A stretch of 16,381 nucleotides of DNA, from assembly GCA_019114015.1 (NCBI GenBank), contig DXGG01000152.1:1-16381 (forward strand). Direction: 5' to 3'. Of the stretch, positions 8,376 to 15,658 are shown one piece after another. A program made the position numbers and the translations under genes. Numbering within the stretch: position 1 is the stretch's first letter; every line of letters starts with the position of its first letter. The stretch is from Candidatus Onthomorpha intestinigallinarum. Lineage in GTDB: Bacteria; Bacteroidota; Bacteroidia; Bacteroidales; P3. The notes below the pieces were generated by a model. The model searched no databases, was not told the origin of the DNA, and was given only the letters and a program-made list of their open reading frames with translations.

Positions 8376-8413
8376 AGTCTATATCTTTAAATCCTATTCT
8401 ATTTCCGTTTTAC

Positions 8414-9340
8414 TTATATCTTGGTCTGCATTGCAGTAAGCATATTGCCATATATATCGTTCAAAGCACCAACTTTCTTGGATAATGCATTAACCTGCTC
8501 CTTATATTTCAAGACATTTTCAGCCGTATCCGCAAAATTCACGACTAAAGTGTCTATCCTTTCCTGTACCGCCTTGCTCGCCTCCAATTGAGAAGAAGAA
8601 TTTTGTATCTGCATTTCATATAAAGCGTTGATTGACGAAAGACTCGAAGCCATCTTCTTCAACTCATCCAAATATGACGCGTCTCCAGCAGAAAGAGTAT
8701 TAGCCGTTTCCTTGTAAATGTTCGCCAAAGTAGAAACCGCAGAAGTGGCCTCCTGAACGGAAGACAAATATTCTCCTGAAACCAACAAATCCTTATTCAA
8801 ATTCGTAGCCGTTTTTTTGTAAGCAGATGCCAATTCAACAACAGAATCGGAAGCGGTATTAACGTTTTGCACAAATTTCTCAGAAGCTGCGGCAGCTCCG
8901 GCAACATTACCCAATTGAGACGTTGTAGTGGACAAATTATGCAATCCCTTACCTAAACTTTCTATCAATTCAGGTCCTATTTTAGCATCTTCCAACATTT
9001 TATCCAAGGCTTGTGTAGAAGAAGCTCCGCCTGCAAACACCTCTTTTTTGTCTTTCTTCGACTTTTCTTTGCTTTCGGAATGAGCATGTTCCCCATCCAT
9101 TCCCGCCAATTCCGGATAAACCAAACTCCAATCGTAAGTAACATGCAACGGTTCAAAAGCAGAAACAAAAAATATCAACGCCTCTATACCCATACCGATG
9201 ATAAGCATGATAGTTGCACCTGGCCAGTGATTTATCTTAAACAATGCACCAATAATAACCACAGATGCTCCCAAACCATACAACTTCGACGAAGTTTCCT
9301 TATAAGCTTTACTTCTTACTACATTATCTATAAAACCCAT
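8414..9340 (-). CDS. porL: Type IX secretion / gliding motor stator PorL/GldL
   Basis: This 308-residue inner-membrane protein has two transmembrane helices near the N-terminus (about 20-36 and 42-62) joined by the short conserved link KINHWPG. The second helix contains Glu53, at the position of the membrane-buried glutamate shown in GldL to be needed for energy coupling, and Arg9 is also present. The remaining two thirds is cytoplasmic and helical, with heptad-like repeats suggesting coiled coil, and a lysine/serine-rich segment around residue 90. PorL pentamers conduct protons and rotate PorM. It lies 76 bases after porK and 38 before porM. Confidence 0.93.
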   Translation of the reverse strand: MGFIDNVVRSKAYKETSSKLYGLGASVVIIGALFKINHWPGATIMLIIGMGIEALIFFVSAFEPLHVTYDWSLVYPELAGMDGEHAHSESKEKSKKDKKEVFAGGASSTQALDKMLEDAKIGPELIESLGKGLHNLSTTTSQLGNVAGAAAASEKFVQNVNTASDSVVELASAYKKTATNLNKDLLVSGEYLSSVQEATSAVSTLANIYKETANTLSAGDASYLDELKKMASSLSSINALYEMQIQNSSSQLEASKAVQERIDTLVVNFADTAENVLKYKEQVNALSKKVGALNDIYGNMLTAMQTKI

Positions 9341-9416
9341 GACAACTCTTTTTTACTGTTTATTAATATGTGTACTTAGTTAAATTTATTTTCTTTGTTT
9401 CTGCAATCAAATTTCA

Positions 9417-10793
9417 CTACTCTCTGTAAACATTAGACGAAGTCTTAGGGTTGTCACCCCTCACTCTTCCAAGATAAGACTGAACACAACGGAAGCCTAT
9501 ATAACTTTTCCCAGAATCCTGATATTCATACGAACGGGTAGCCGTCTGTATAAAATATCTTTGATCCTTCCACGAACCACCTCTGACAGTTTTCCTCTTC
9601 ATCACGGGAGCATCATCTTCCGCTGCATTGTATATGTTCACCTGATTCAAATCATGAGCGTATTCATAAGCAGCTTCATTATAAGCATCCTCACACCATT
9701 CTGCGACATTACCTGCCATATCATACAACCCAAAACCATTAGGAGCATAATGAGCAACCAATATAGGAGTAACACCACCATCATCTCCATAATTACCTCT
9801 CAACGGCTTATAATTAGCAATGAAACATCCGTTACTGTTACGCACATAAGGTCCTCCCCAAGGATAAGGTGCTCCATCTACGCCTCCTCTTGCAGCATAT
9901 TCCCATTCAGCCTCCGTAGGCAAACGGAAATCTTCCATTCTCGCATATTCTTGTTTGGATAAATAATTGTTCATCATTAATGTCCTCCATACAGAAAATG
10001 CCTTGGCCTGCCTATAAGAAACTCCAACAACCGGATAATTATCATAACGAGGGTGACTAAAGTAAGACCTCGTTGCCGCATCATTATATGAATATGCGTA
10101 ATCATGCATCCAACACAAAGTATCAGGATACACGTTGATAACCTCTCTCTTGTAAAATTTATTGCTGTTTTTCAAGCCTTCGGGTCTAGAAGCAAATGCA
10201 GATCCTCTATACTCTTCCGCAACAGGAGAGTCCGATTCAAAATCTTTTTTACTGGCAGCTCTCAAATCAACCCAATAATACTCGTAATTAAGTTTTCGAG
10301 TATCTATACTCATGTTATTGTAAAACCTCTCTTCGGCAGGAACAAACAATTCTGCCAATGCTTCCCTCTCGTCCGCATTTTCCAAAGACCAATCTATCTT
10401 GGCTTTCCAATTGATCATATAAGTCTCCAACTCTTCTCCCCATTGATCAGTTTCTATCAAATAAGTTTCGGGAGATACTTCCCCTAAAAGTCTGTAAGCA
10501 ATAGAATCCCTAACCCAATACACGAACTGACGGTATTCATTGTTCGTTATTTCAGTCTCATCCATCCAAAAAGACTGAACCTGAACAGTTTTTGGTTGGA
10601 ACTGATACAATTTGTAAATATCCTCATCAGAGGATCCCATAACAAAACTGCCCTGAGGAATATCAACCATGCCATAAGGCTGCATATCCAAAAAATCCGG
10701 TCTATCTTGAACTCCTATTAATTCTCCTTTATCCGAACTGCCGCAACTTATTGCAAATATCGCAGCCGAAATCAACAAAACTACTTTTTTCAT
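9417..10793 (-). CDS. porK: Type IX secretion ring lipoprotein PorK/GldK
   Basis: This 458-residue lipoprotein has signal peptide residues 1-16 and a lipobox ending AIS-Cys17, followed by Gly-Ser-Ser, which fits export to the outer membrane. The body is a formylglycine-generating-enzyme-like (FGE-sulfatase) fold. It begins DIPQGSFVMGS (44-54) and continues with MDETEITNNEY (77-87), VVGVSYRQAKAF, RLPTEAEWEYAARGG, DMAGNVAEWCED and a terminal GFRCVQ. A long insert after NNEYRQFV is typical of GldK. The fold is structural here and no catalytic role is expected. PorK binds PorN to make the periplasmic ring attached to the outer membrane. It lies 67 bases after porP, with a weak hairpin in between, and 76 before porL. 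Confidence 0.93.
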   Translation of the reverse strand: MKKVVLLISAAIFAISCGSSDKGELIGVQDRPDFLDMQPYGMVDIPQGSFVMGSSDEDIYKLYQFQPKTVQVQSFWMDETEITNNEYRQFVYWVRDSIAYRLLGEVSPETYLIETDQWGEELETYMINWKAKIDWSLENADEREALAELFVPAEERFYNNMSIDTRKLNYEYYWVDLRAASKKDFESDSPVAEEYRGSAFASRPEGLKNSNKFYKREVINVYPDTLCWMHDYAYSYNDAATRSYFSHPRYDNYPVVGVSYRQAKAFSVWRTLMMNNYLSKQEYARMEDFRLPTEAEWEYAARGGVDGAPYPWGGPYVRNSNGCFIANYKPLRGNYGDDGGVTPILVAHYAPNGFGLYDMAGNVAEWCEDAYNEAAYEYAHDLNQVNIYNAAEDDAPVMKRKTVRGGSWKDQRYFIQTATRSYEYQDSGKSYIGFRCVQSYLGRVRGDNPKTSSNVYRE

Positions 10794-10834
10794 ACAAAAA
10801 AATATTGCACCGTTAGACTATTGGTTTCTTACGC

Positions 10835-10853
10835 AAAAAACATCATAATGTTT
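10835..10853 (-). terminator. Weak hairpin with U-run between porP and porK
   Basis: On the - strand AAACAT, loop TATG, ATGTTT is followed by further Ts. The stem is six AT-rich pairs at 10838-10843 and 10848-10853. It sits just after the porP stop. It may reduce read-through into porK or simply protect the 3' end of porP mRNA. I see no full promoter between porP and porK, so it is unlikely to stop all transcription. Confidence 0.35.
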
Positions 10854-10860
10854 CAACTCT

Positions 10861-11901
10861 CTACATCCTTCGTGTATTTCTATACATGGTAGGCGGTTTC
10901 GGAGGATTCTCTATCTTGAAACAGAATCGCGCAAATATTTCCAAAGAACCTGCCGATTGCGTAGATATCCTCGAAGTAGGGATATCGTAAGATACTCCCA
11001 ATTTAAAATCGCCGAAAGCAACTCCGCCCAACAAAACAACCGCATCCTGTACTCTGTAAGTGATTCCGCCCCAAAACTTATGCTCCCATTCTATCAGTGT
11101 AGTCGCATCCAACTGATAGGCAGACGCAGACATAAGATCTGTCTTCAACAATACAGAAGGTAAAACTCTCAAAGACGGATAAGAAGGAACTGTCCATTCG
11201 TACCCTGCCAAAATATAATAAAACCTTCTATTGTCCCATTTCAATTTTTCACTTTCCGCCTCCAATATCTTGGACGTAGAAATACCAACATAAAACCTAC
11301 CCGGTATCTGATAATAAATTCCCGCCCCTAAATCAAAAAGAAAATCGTCCTGTTTCGTAGGGTCACTCAAAACAGGATCCGTCGTTGTTCCAATCTGATC
11401 ATCTTCCGTAAATTGATCTCCTCCTATCAATTTGGACATATCCAAACTCGCATTGAACAATTGCGCTTCTATACCGATTGCCAAATTTCCTTTCGGTAAT
11501 TGGAACCTAAAAGCATAATCTATTTTAGCGTGAATATTATTCCAAAAGCCTATTTTATCGGAGATTATAGTCGCTCCTATGCCTCCATGCAAGAATCGTA
11601 CGGGCATGTCAAAAGACAAATTCATCGTTTCTCCCGAAGACGCACCCGTACTCTGCCCAGAAATATCTGTCAAACCCATACCCATCCATTGACTTCTGAA
11701 AAAGCCGGTTATACAAATGGCACCATTACTGCCAGCATAAGCAGGGTTATAGGACAATCTGTTAAACATATACTGGGAAAACTGAGGCTCCTGCTGCGCA
11801 AACAATCTGCCGTGAGAACACAACATACCCATTGCCAACAAACAGCAAAAAACACTTAGTCCCCTCACACTTTTATATACAAATTGTAAAAATGTATGCA
11901 T
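10861..11901 (-). CDS. porP: Type IX secretion membrane protein PorP/SprF family
   Basis: This outer-membrane beta-barrel protein has a long signal peptide ending LFAQ, then the family signature QEPQFSQYMFN and YNPAYAGS. Pairs of alternating hydrophobic residues follow to the C-terminus, with FGDFKLGVSYDI near the end. PorP proteins are 14-strand barrels that contact PorK and link the periplasmic ring to the outer membrane, and many paralogues serve particular cargo. I chose the ATG at 11901 (346 residues). Extending two codons upstream gives a TTG at 11907. The promoter at 11966-11973 gives a leader of about 60 bases. It is the first gene of the porP-K-L-M-N run, as in Porphyromonas gingivalis, so it is probably the core PorP and not an accessory paralogue. 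Confidence 0.9.
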   Translation of the reverse strand: MHTFLQFVYKSVRGLSVFCCLLAMGMLCSHGRLFAQQEPQFSQYMFNRLSYNPAYAGSNGAICITGFFRSQWMGMGLTDISGQSTGASSGETMNLSFDMPVRFLHGGIGATIISDKIGFWNNIHAKIDYAFRFQLPKGNLAIGIEAQLFNASLDMSKLIGGDQFTEDDQIGTTTDPVLSDPTKQDDFLFDLGAGIYYQIPGRFYVGISTSKILEAESEKLKWDNRRFYYILAGYEWTVPSYPSLRVLPSVLLKTDLMSASAYQLDATTLIEWEHKFWGGITYRVQDAVVLLGGVAFGDFKLGVSYDIPTSRISTQSAGSLEIFARFCFKIENPPKPPTMYRNTRRM

Positions 11902-11965
11902 TCGCAACCATATTTAACCGCAACGCTCCAAAAACAAATATACACCCGCCTCAAAATCCATACTG

Positions 11966-11973
11966 CAAAGGTA
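11966..11973 (-). promoter_or_regulatory. -7 element of the porP promoter
   Basis: On the - strand this reads TACCTTTG, an exact match to TAnnTTTG. The expected -33 position is only approximated: TTTC at 11995-11998, with a 21-base spacer. Transcription would start near 11960. This would let the por genes be controlled apart from the LPS cluster upstream. Confidence 0.55.
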
Positions 11974-12019
11974 TGTAAATTCTTTCTAAAAAAAGAAACC
12001 TAAACTACATTTATCTATA

Positions 12020-12042
12020 AAAAAATAAACCATCAGATGTTT
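12020..12042 (-). terminator. Possible weak terminator after the RlpA-like gene
   Basis: On the - strand AAACAT, loop CTG, ATG(G)TTT is followed by A and seven Ts. The stem is short, with one bulged G. It lies about 35 bases after the stop at 12076 and upstream of the porP promoter, which suits the end of the LPS cluster transcript. Termination may be incomplete. Confidence 0.35.
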
Positions 12043-12075
12043 CATCGTTGATTTTCAACCATTTATCCACCATCT

Positions 12076-12828
12076 TTATTTCTCTTTCTTTTTGATTACA
12101 TGAGCCAAAGGATATCTTTCCTTCAGTTTATCTATCATCGATTCAGCCGCTTTCTTTGAAATAAAAGGGCCTATATTTATATAATAAAACTTCTCATTAT
12201 ATACTTTTACAGCTTTGGAAAGTTTCTGATAATCTTTAGGCAATTGATGTATTATGGCTTTAGCCTCCTCTCTGTCTGAAGCAGTAGCCAAACGAATATA
12301 ATATGCAAACAGAAACGTTCTTTCATATTTATTGTCATGCGCAAAAATCAATGAATCCAGATATCTGTTCCTTACACTGTCATTCATTTCCACTCTGTCG
12401 AACATCTCAAACAATTCGTCTTGCTTCTCCCACAAATCAAAATATTCATTACCAAGTATTTCAACCCTAACCTTTGCAGTACCTTCCCTATGCAACAATA
12501 TTCGTTTTGCCGCTAATAAAGACAAGTCTATCACTCCCGATTTAGGACATCTGTCATTTACCTTAAGCAGTACGGAACGTCCGTTTTCCAAATGAGTAAC
12601 CCTTACCAAGGTATTCAACGGCAAAGTCTTATGCGCTGCCGTATATTTTTTCTGTGAAAAAATCTCACCGGAAGACGTCTTCCTATTCTCAAACCTATTA
12701 TGATAATATGTGGCATTGCACACAAAACCTTTATCCTTGGCTTTTGAAGATTCCTGAGAAAAACCTTCACTCCATGTCAAAAGAAAAACAACACATAAAA
12801 ACAAATACAAAATTCTATCGTTTACCAC
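12076..12828 (-). CDS. RlpA-like septal ring protein with double-psi beta-barrel and SPOR domains
   Basis: This 250-residue exported protein has a signal peptide of about 25 residues ending GFSQ. The RlpA double-psi beta-barrel spans about 35-125, with ATYYHNRF, SGEIF, TAAHKTLP and the NDR loop. Glu55, His66 and Asp92 are spaced exactly as the catalytic trio of Pseudomonas aeruginosa RlpA, a lytic transglycosylase for peptide-free glycan. The C-terminal 80 residues look like a SPOR domain, which binds such glycan at division sites. The usual Gly after NDR is Cys94, and Cys37 is the other cysteine of the mature protein. Translation starts at GTG (12826-12828) and overlaps the kdsC stop by 7 bases, indicating coupling. 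It is probably the last gene of the LPS cluster. Confidence 0.85.
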   Translation of the reverse strand: MVNDRILYLFLCVVFLLTWSEGFSQESSKAKDKGFVCNATYYHNRFENRKTSSGEIFSQKKYTAAHKTLPLNTLVRVTHLENGRSVLLKVNDRCPKSGVIDLSLLAAKRILLHREGTAKVRVEILGNEYFDLWEKQDELFEMFDRVEMNDSVRNRYLDSLIFAHDNKYERTFLFAYYIRLATASDREEAKAIIHQLPKDYQKLSKAVKVYNEKFYYINIGPFISKKAAESMIDKLKERYPLAHVIKKKEK

Positions 12829-13340
12829 GCTCTTGCATCTTGATCAAACCATTCCCCCTGCAATCTGAGGACCTGTTCTATAACATCCCGCACGCAACCG
12901 CATCCTCCAGCACGATGGGAAATATAATCCGCAACCGACTTTATTTCCTCGGCAGCATCGGAAGGACAGGCAGCAACACCAACTTCCAACATAACGTCAT
13001 AGTCCGGTATATCATCCCCCATGTAGAGTACTTCTTCCGGACTTATATTCTTATCCTTGAGAAACTTCTCGAAAATCTCTTTCTTCCTATGTGAACCCAA
13101 ATATACATCAGTCACACCCAACATTTTCATCCTTGATTCTATGCTTGCCCCGCTCCCCCCTGACAAAACGGCAATTATATATCCGTGTCTCAGTGCATAC
13201 TGTATTGCATACCCGTCTTTCACATTGCCGCTTCTGACTATCAAGGCATCCCCGGCAGACCAGATATTTCCATCGCTGATAACCCCATCGTAATCAAAAA
13301 CAAAAGCCCTGATTCTATGCAATTTGGTCTTATAATTCAT
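12822..13340 (-). CDS. kdsC: 3-deoxy-D-manno-octulosonate 8-phosphate phosphatase (KdsC-like HAD enzyme)
   Basis: This 172-residue cytoplasmic HAD-family phosphatase would make Kdo from Kdo-8-phosphate for the LPS inner core. Motif I is DYDGVISDG (Asp16 nucleophile, Asp18), motif II LSGGSG, and a Lys follows the LGSHRKK segment. Motif IV is GDDIPDYDVM, and the C-terminal AGGCGCVRDVIE tail is characteristic of KdsC, where it closes over a neighbour's active site in the tetramer. I start at the ATG at 13340, four bases after the hldD stop. A longer frame from 13394 would overlap hldD by 50 bases and adds a stretch not typical of the family. The stop overlaps the RlpA-like gene by 7 bases. Confidence 0.85.
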   Translation of the reverse strand: MNYKTKLHRIRAFVFDYDGVISDGNIWSAGDALIVRSGNVKDGYAIQYALRHGYIIAVLSGGSGASIESRMKMLGVTDVYLGSHRKKEIFEKFLKDKNISPEEVLYMGDDIPDYDVMLEVGVAACPSDAAEEIKSVADYISHRAGGCGCVRDVIEQVLRLQGEWFDQDARAW

Positions 13341-13344
13341 ATAA

Positions 13345-14310
13345 TCAATAATATTTGGCCGGAATAAGATAGTTACGTACATAATCCCGCACACCGTCTT
13401 CCAAAGAAAAGAAATCCTCGTTATATCCCGCTCTTCTCAATTTCGACATTTTGGCCTCGGTAAAATATTGATACTTGTCCCTTATATCCTCCGGCATATC
13501 TATAAATCTTATGTTCTCTTTCCTGCCCATTGCGTCAAAAGTCGCCCTTGCCAAATCATAAAAACTCCTTGCCGTACCCGTCCCCAAATTGTAAATATCC
13601 GATTGTGGTCTATGAGTCATCAGATAATACATGACATTAACCACATCCTTGACATATACAAAATCCCTCATCTGCCAACCGTCCCTGTAACCCTCCTTAT
13701 GTGAACGAAACAATCTTACCTCGGAGGAATCATTGATTTGATTGAAAGAATGATAAATCACAGACGCCATTCTGCCTTTATGATACTCGTTAGGACCATA
13801 AACATTGAAAAACTTAAGTCCCGCCCAAAAAACAGGCTTCTCTTCACAAGAAAGAGCCCACAAATCGAATTCCTGTTTGGAACGTCCGTAAGGATTCAAC
13901 GGTTTTAGTTTCTCTATAAGACCGGTATTATCATCATATCCGAATTCCCCCGCTCCATATGTCGCAGCCGAGGAAGCATAAACCAACGGTATGGAATGCT
14001 TGGAACATATTTTCCAAAGGCTCTTTGTATACTCTAGATTGAGACGTTCGAACACACTCCAGTCAAACTCCGTCGTATCGGTTCTCGCTCCCAAATGAAA
14101 AACCCCTTCAACCTCGGAAGCATTATTTGAAAACCAATCTATAAAGTCCTCTCTGTCTATTTTTCTGCAAAACGCCGCATGAACATAATTTTGTTCTTTT
14201 TCCTTTTTTGAGAAGTCATCCACAATCACTATATCCCTACGTCCTTCTCCATTCAACTTGCCAAGCATGCAACTGCCTATGAATCCGGCAGCTCCAGTTA
14301 CTACTATCAT
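13345..14310 (-). CDS. hldD: ADP-L-glycero-D-manno-heptose 6-epimerase
   Basis: This 321-residue short-chain dehydrogenase-like enzyme converts ADP-D-glycero- to ADP-L-glycero-manno-heptose for the LPS inner core. The NADP-binding motif is GAAGFIG (6-12), FHLGA lies at 71-75, SSAATYG at 113-119, and the catalytic Tyr141-x3-Lys145 in YGRSK. The segments KFFNVYGPNEYHKGRMASV and the later MRDFVYVKDVV match HldD more closely than other epimerases. The length fits the usual 310-330. It starts 12 bases after the deacetylase-like gene and ends 4 bases before kdsC. A paralogous role in another nucleotide-sugar pathway is less likely given the neighbouring kdsC and lptB. Confidence 0.9.
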   Translation of the reverse strand: MIVVTGAAGFIGSCMLGKLNGEGRRDIVIVDDFSKKEKEQNYVHAAFCRKIDREDFIDWFSNNASEVEGVFHLGARTDTTEFDWSVFERLNLEYTKSLWKICSKHSIPLVYASSAATYGAGEFGYDDNTGLIEKLKPLNPYGRSKQEFDLWALSCEEKPVFWAGLKFFNVYGPNEYHKGRMASVIYHSFNQINDSSEVRLFRSHKEGYRDGWQMRDFVYVKDVVNVMYYLMTHRPQSDIYNLGTGTARSFYDLARATFDAMGRKENIRFIDMPEDIRDKYQYFTEAKMSKLRRAGYNEDFFSLEDGVRDYVRNYLIPAKYY

Positions 14311-14322
14311 CTTATATTTGTT

Positions 14323-15654
14323 TTAACGCGAATAAGGCACTTTGTCTATCACTGACACATAATCAAGCGATTTTTCATAGACAGAACGCCAGCCTTTCCA
14401 CTCAAATTCATCGGACAAACTCTCATTATGCCAAATGCTTATCATCTCCCCATTCACCATAACCACCTCATCCGTCAGTCTTTGTATCGTCTCCCAAGCC
14501 GACTGACAAGAAAGATTCAATCCGTTCTTCAACGCAACATCCATATATGCAAACGGATAAACCTTCAATTTAGTCTCGACATCAAGAGCCAAATCATAAA
14601 AATTAAAACTGTTGCATATACCGGCCCTGAAACCTACATTACCGGAATATCCCATGGAAAAATCCATCTCTATGTTATTGTCTATCAAATGTCTGTAAGT
14701 CTCCGGCAGACGAAATCTCAAATAATGGAATCTCGACCGATGTATAGGTTTATGCAATATGGAACTCAACATTTTAACCTGTTCCTTCAACTCTTCGGAA
14801 TCCAGAAAGCTCTCATACGAAGGATGTATCCCAACTTTCGCATAATCGCAAAGGGATTTCACAAGCATTTGAAAACGCCGGTTATACGGACTTATGTTCT
14901 TGTCAAACTTGCCATATAATCCGAAAAGCACAAAAAACACCGTCCTTACTCTCAATGCCTTTATCAGAGAAATTATATAGTCAAAGTTATCGAACGGATC
15001 GGAATCTTTACCCATCAGAACCTTCAGACGTTTCCAACACAAATGAGCATCGCCCCTGAACAAATCCCTGAAAAAACCTCCCGTTCCACGCATAAAACCC
15101 TTTCCTATATAAGAAAAAGCAGAATCCACATCTATGGTGTTGACAAACGAAAAATAACGGTCTCTGAATGTCAGTTCGGGATAACGTTCAACAAGCTTAT
15201 GTTTCAACTTCTCCGCCCATATGTTTACCACCGGCTTCTGCAAGAAGCCCTTCTTATATGCCAAACTGTCCTCGGCCTTGAATCTTGAATGTTCATCCTG
15301 AATGAACGGCAAATATTCCTCATAACGTGAGACAAGATAGAAAGAAGAAGCCAGAACATCATGCGTAAAAACGGAATCCTTGGAATATACCCTGAAAAAA
15401 TAAGGCAGTCCGTCCTGATCCATGTAATCTATTTCCAGAAACTCTATCGCCGTTTGGAAAAGCAAAGGGGAAGATGCCAAAAAAACCTCATCGCAAAGCT
15501 TTTGCTGACAATAGGAAAACTTGGGTCCGCAATACTGCAAGAACTCGTCCCTGCTCGTGGTTATCGTAAAATCGACTCCTATCAGGTCCCTGAAAACCAG
15601 ATTCAGCGTATAACCAGCCCTGTTGGTTATCTTGTCAAGATATATAAGCAACAT
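14323..15654 (-). CDS. Polysaccharide deacetylase-like protein (NodB-fold family)
   Basis: This is a protein of 443 residues from the ATG at 15654, four bases after the lptB stop. A longer frame to 15672 begins with TTG and overlaps lptB, so I rejected it. Numbering is from this start. The N-terminal part (about 1-160) resembles the domain found ahead of Bacteroidota polysaccharide-deacetylase-like proteins. The rest is a NodB-like fold: TIDVDSA with Asp175 and Asp177, VGIHPSYES with His277, HYLRFRLPETYR, DFSMGYSGNVGFRAG (331-345) and a late IWHNE. These replace the classical metal motifs (DD and HxxxH) of NodB enzymes, so catalytic activity is uncertain. No signal peptide is evident, which suggests a cytoplasmic or membrane-face role. 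Its place between lptB and hldD suggests work on LPS or capsule sugars. The substrate is unknown. Confidence 0.8.
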   Translation of the reverse strand: MLLIYLDKITNRAGYTLNLVFRDLIGVDFTITTSRDEFLQYCGPKFSYCQQKLCDEVFLASSPLLFQTAIEFLEIDYMDQDGLPYFFRVYSKDSVFTHDVLASSFYLVSRYEEYLPFIQDEHSRFKAEDSLAYKKGFLQKPVVNIWAEKLKHKLVERYPELTFRDRYFSFVNTIDVDSAFSYIGKGFMRGTGGFFRDLFRGDAHLCWKRLKVLMGKDSDPFDNFDYIISLIKALRVRTVFFVLFGLYGKFDKNISPYNRRFQMLVKSLCDYAKVGIHPSYESFLDSEELKEQVKMLSSILHKPIHRSRFHYLRFRLPETYRHLIDNNIEMDFSMGYSGNVGFRAGICNSFNFYDLALDVETKLKVYPFAYMDVALKNGLNLSCQSAWETIQRLTDEVVMVNGEMISIWHNESLSDEFEWKGWRSVYEKSLDYVSVIDKVPYSR

Positions 15655-15658
15655 AAAA

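Noticed and set aside
9341..9416. Separate promoter between porK and porL
   Set aside because: No TAnnTTTG element is found on the - strand, and the AT-rich spacer shows no convincing hairpin.
13341..13394. Longer start for kdsC
   Set aside because: It would overlap hldD by 50 bases, while the ATG at 13340 gives the normal family N-terminus and a 4-base gap.
14428..14919. 163-codon + strand frame opposite the deacetylase-like gene
   Set aside because: It lies wholly inside a supported gene, with no start context or domain.
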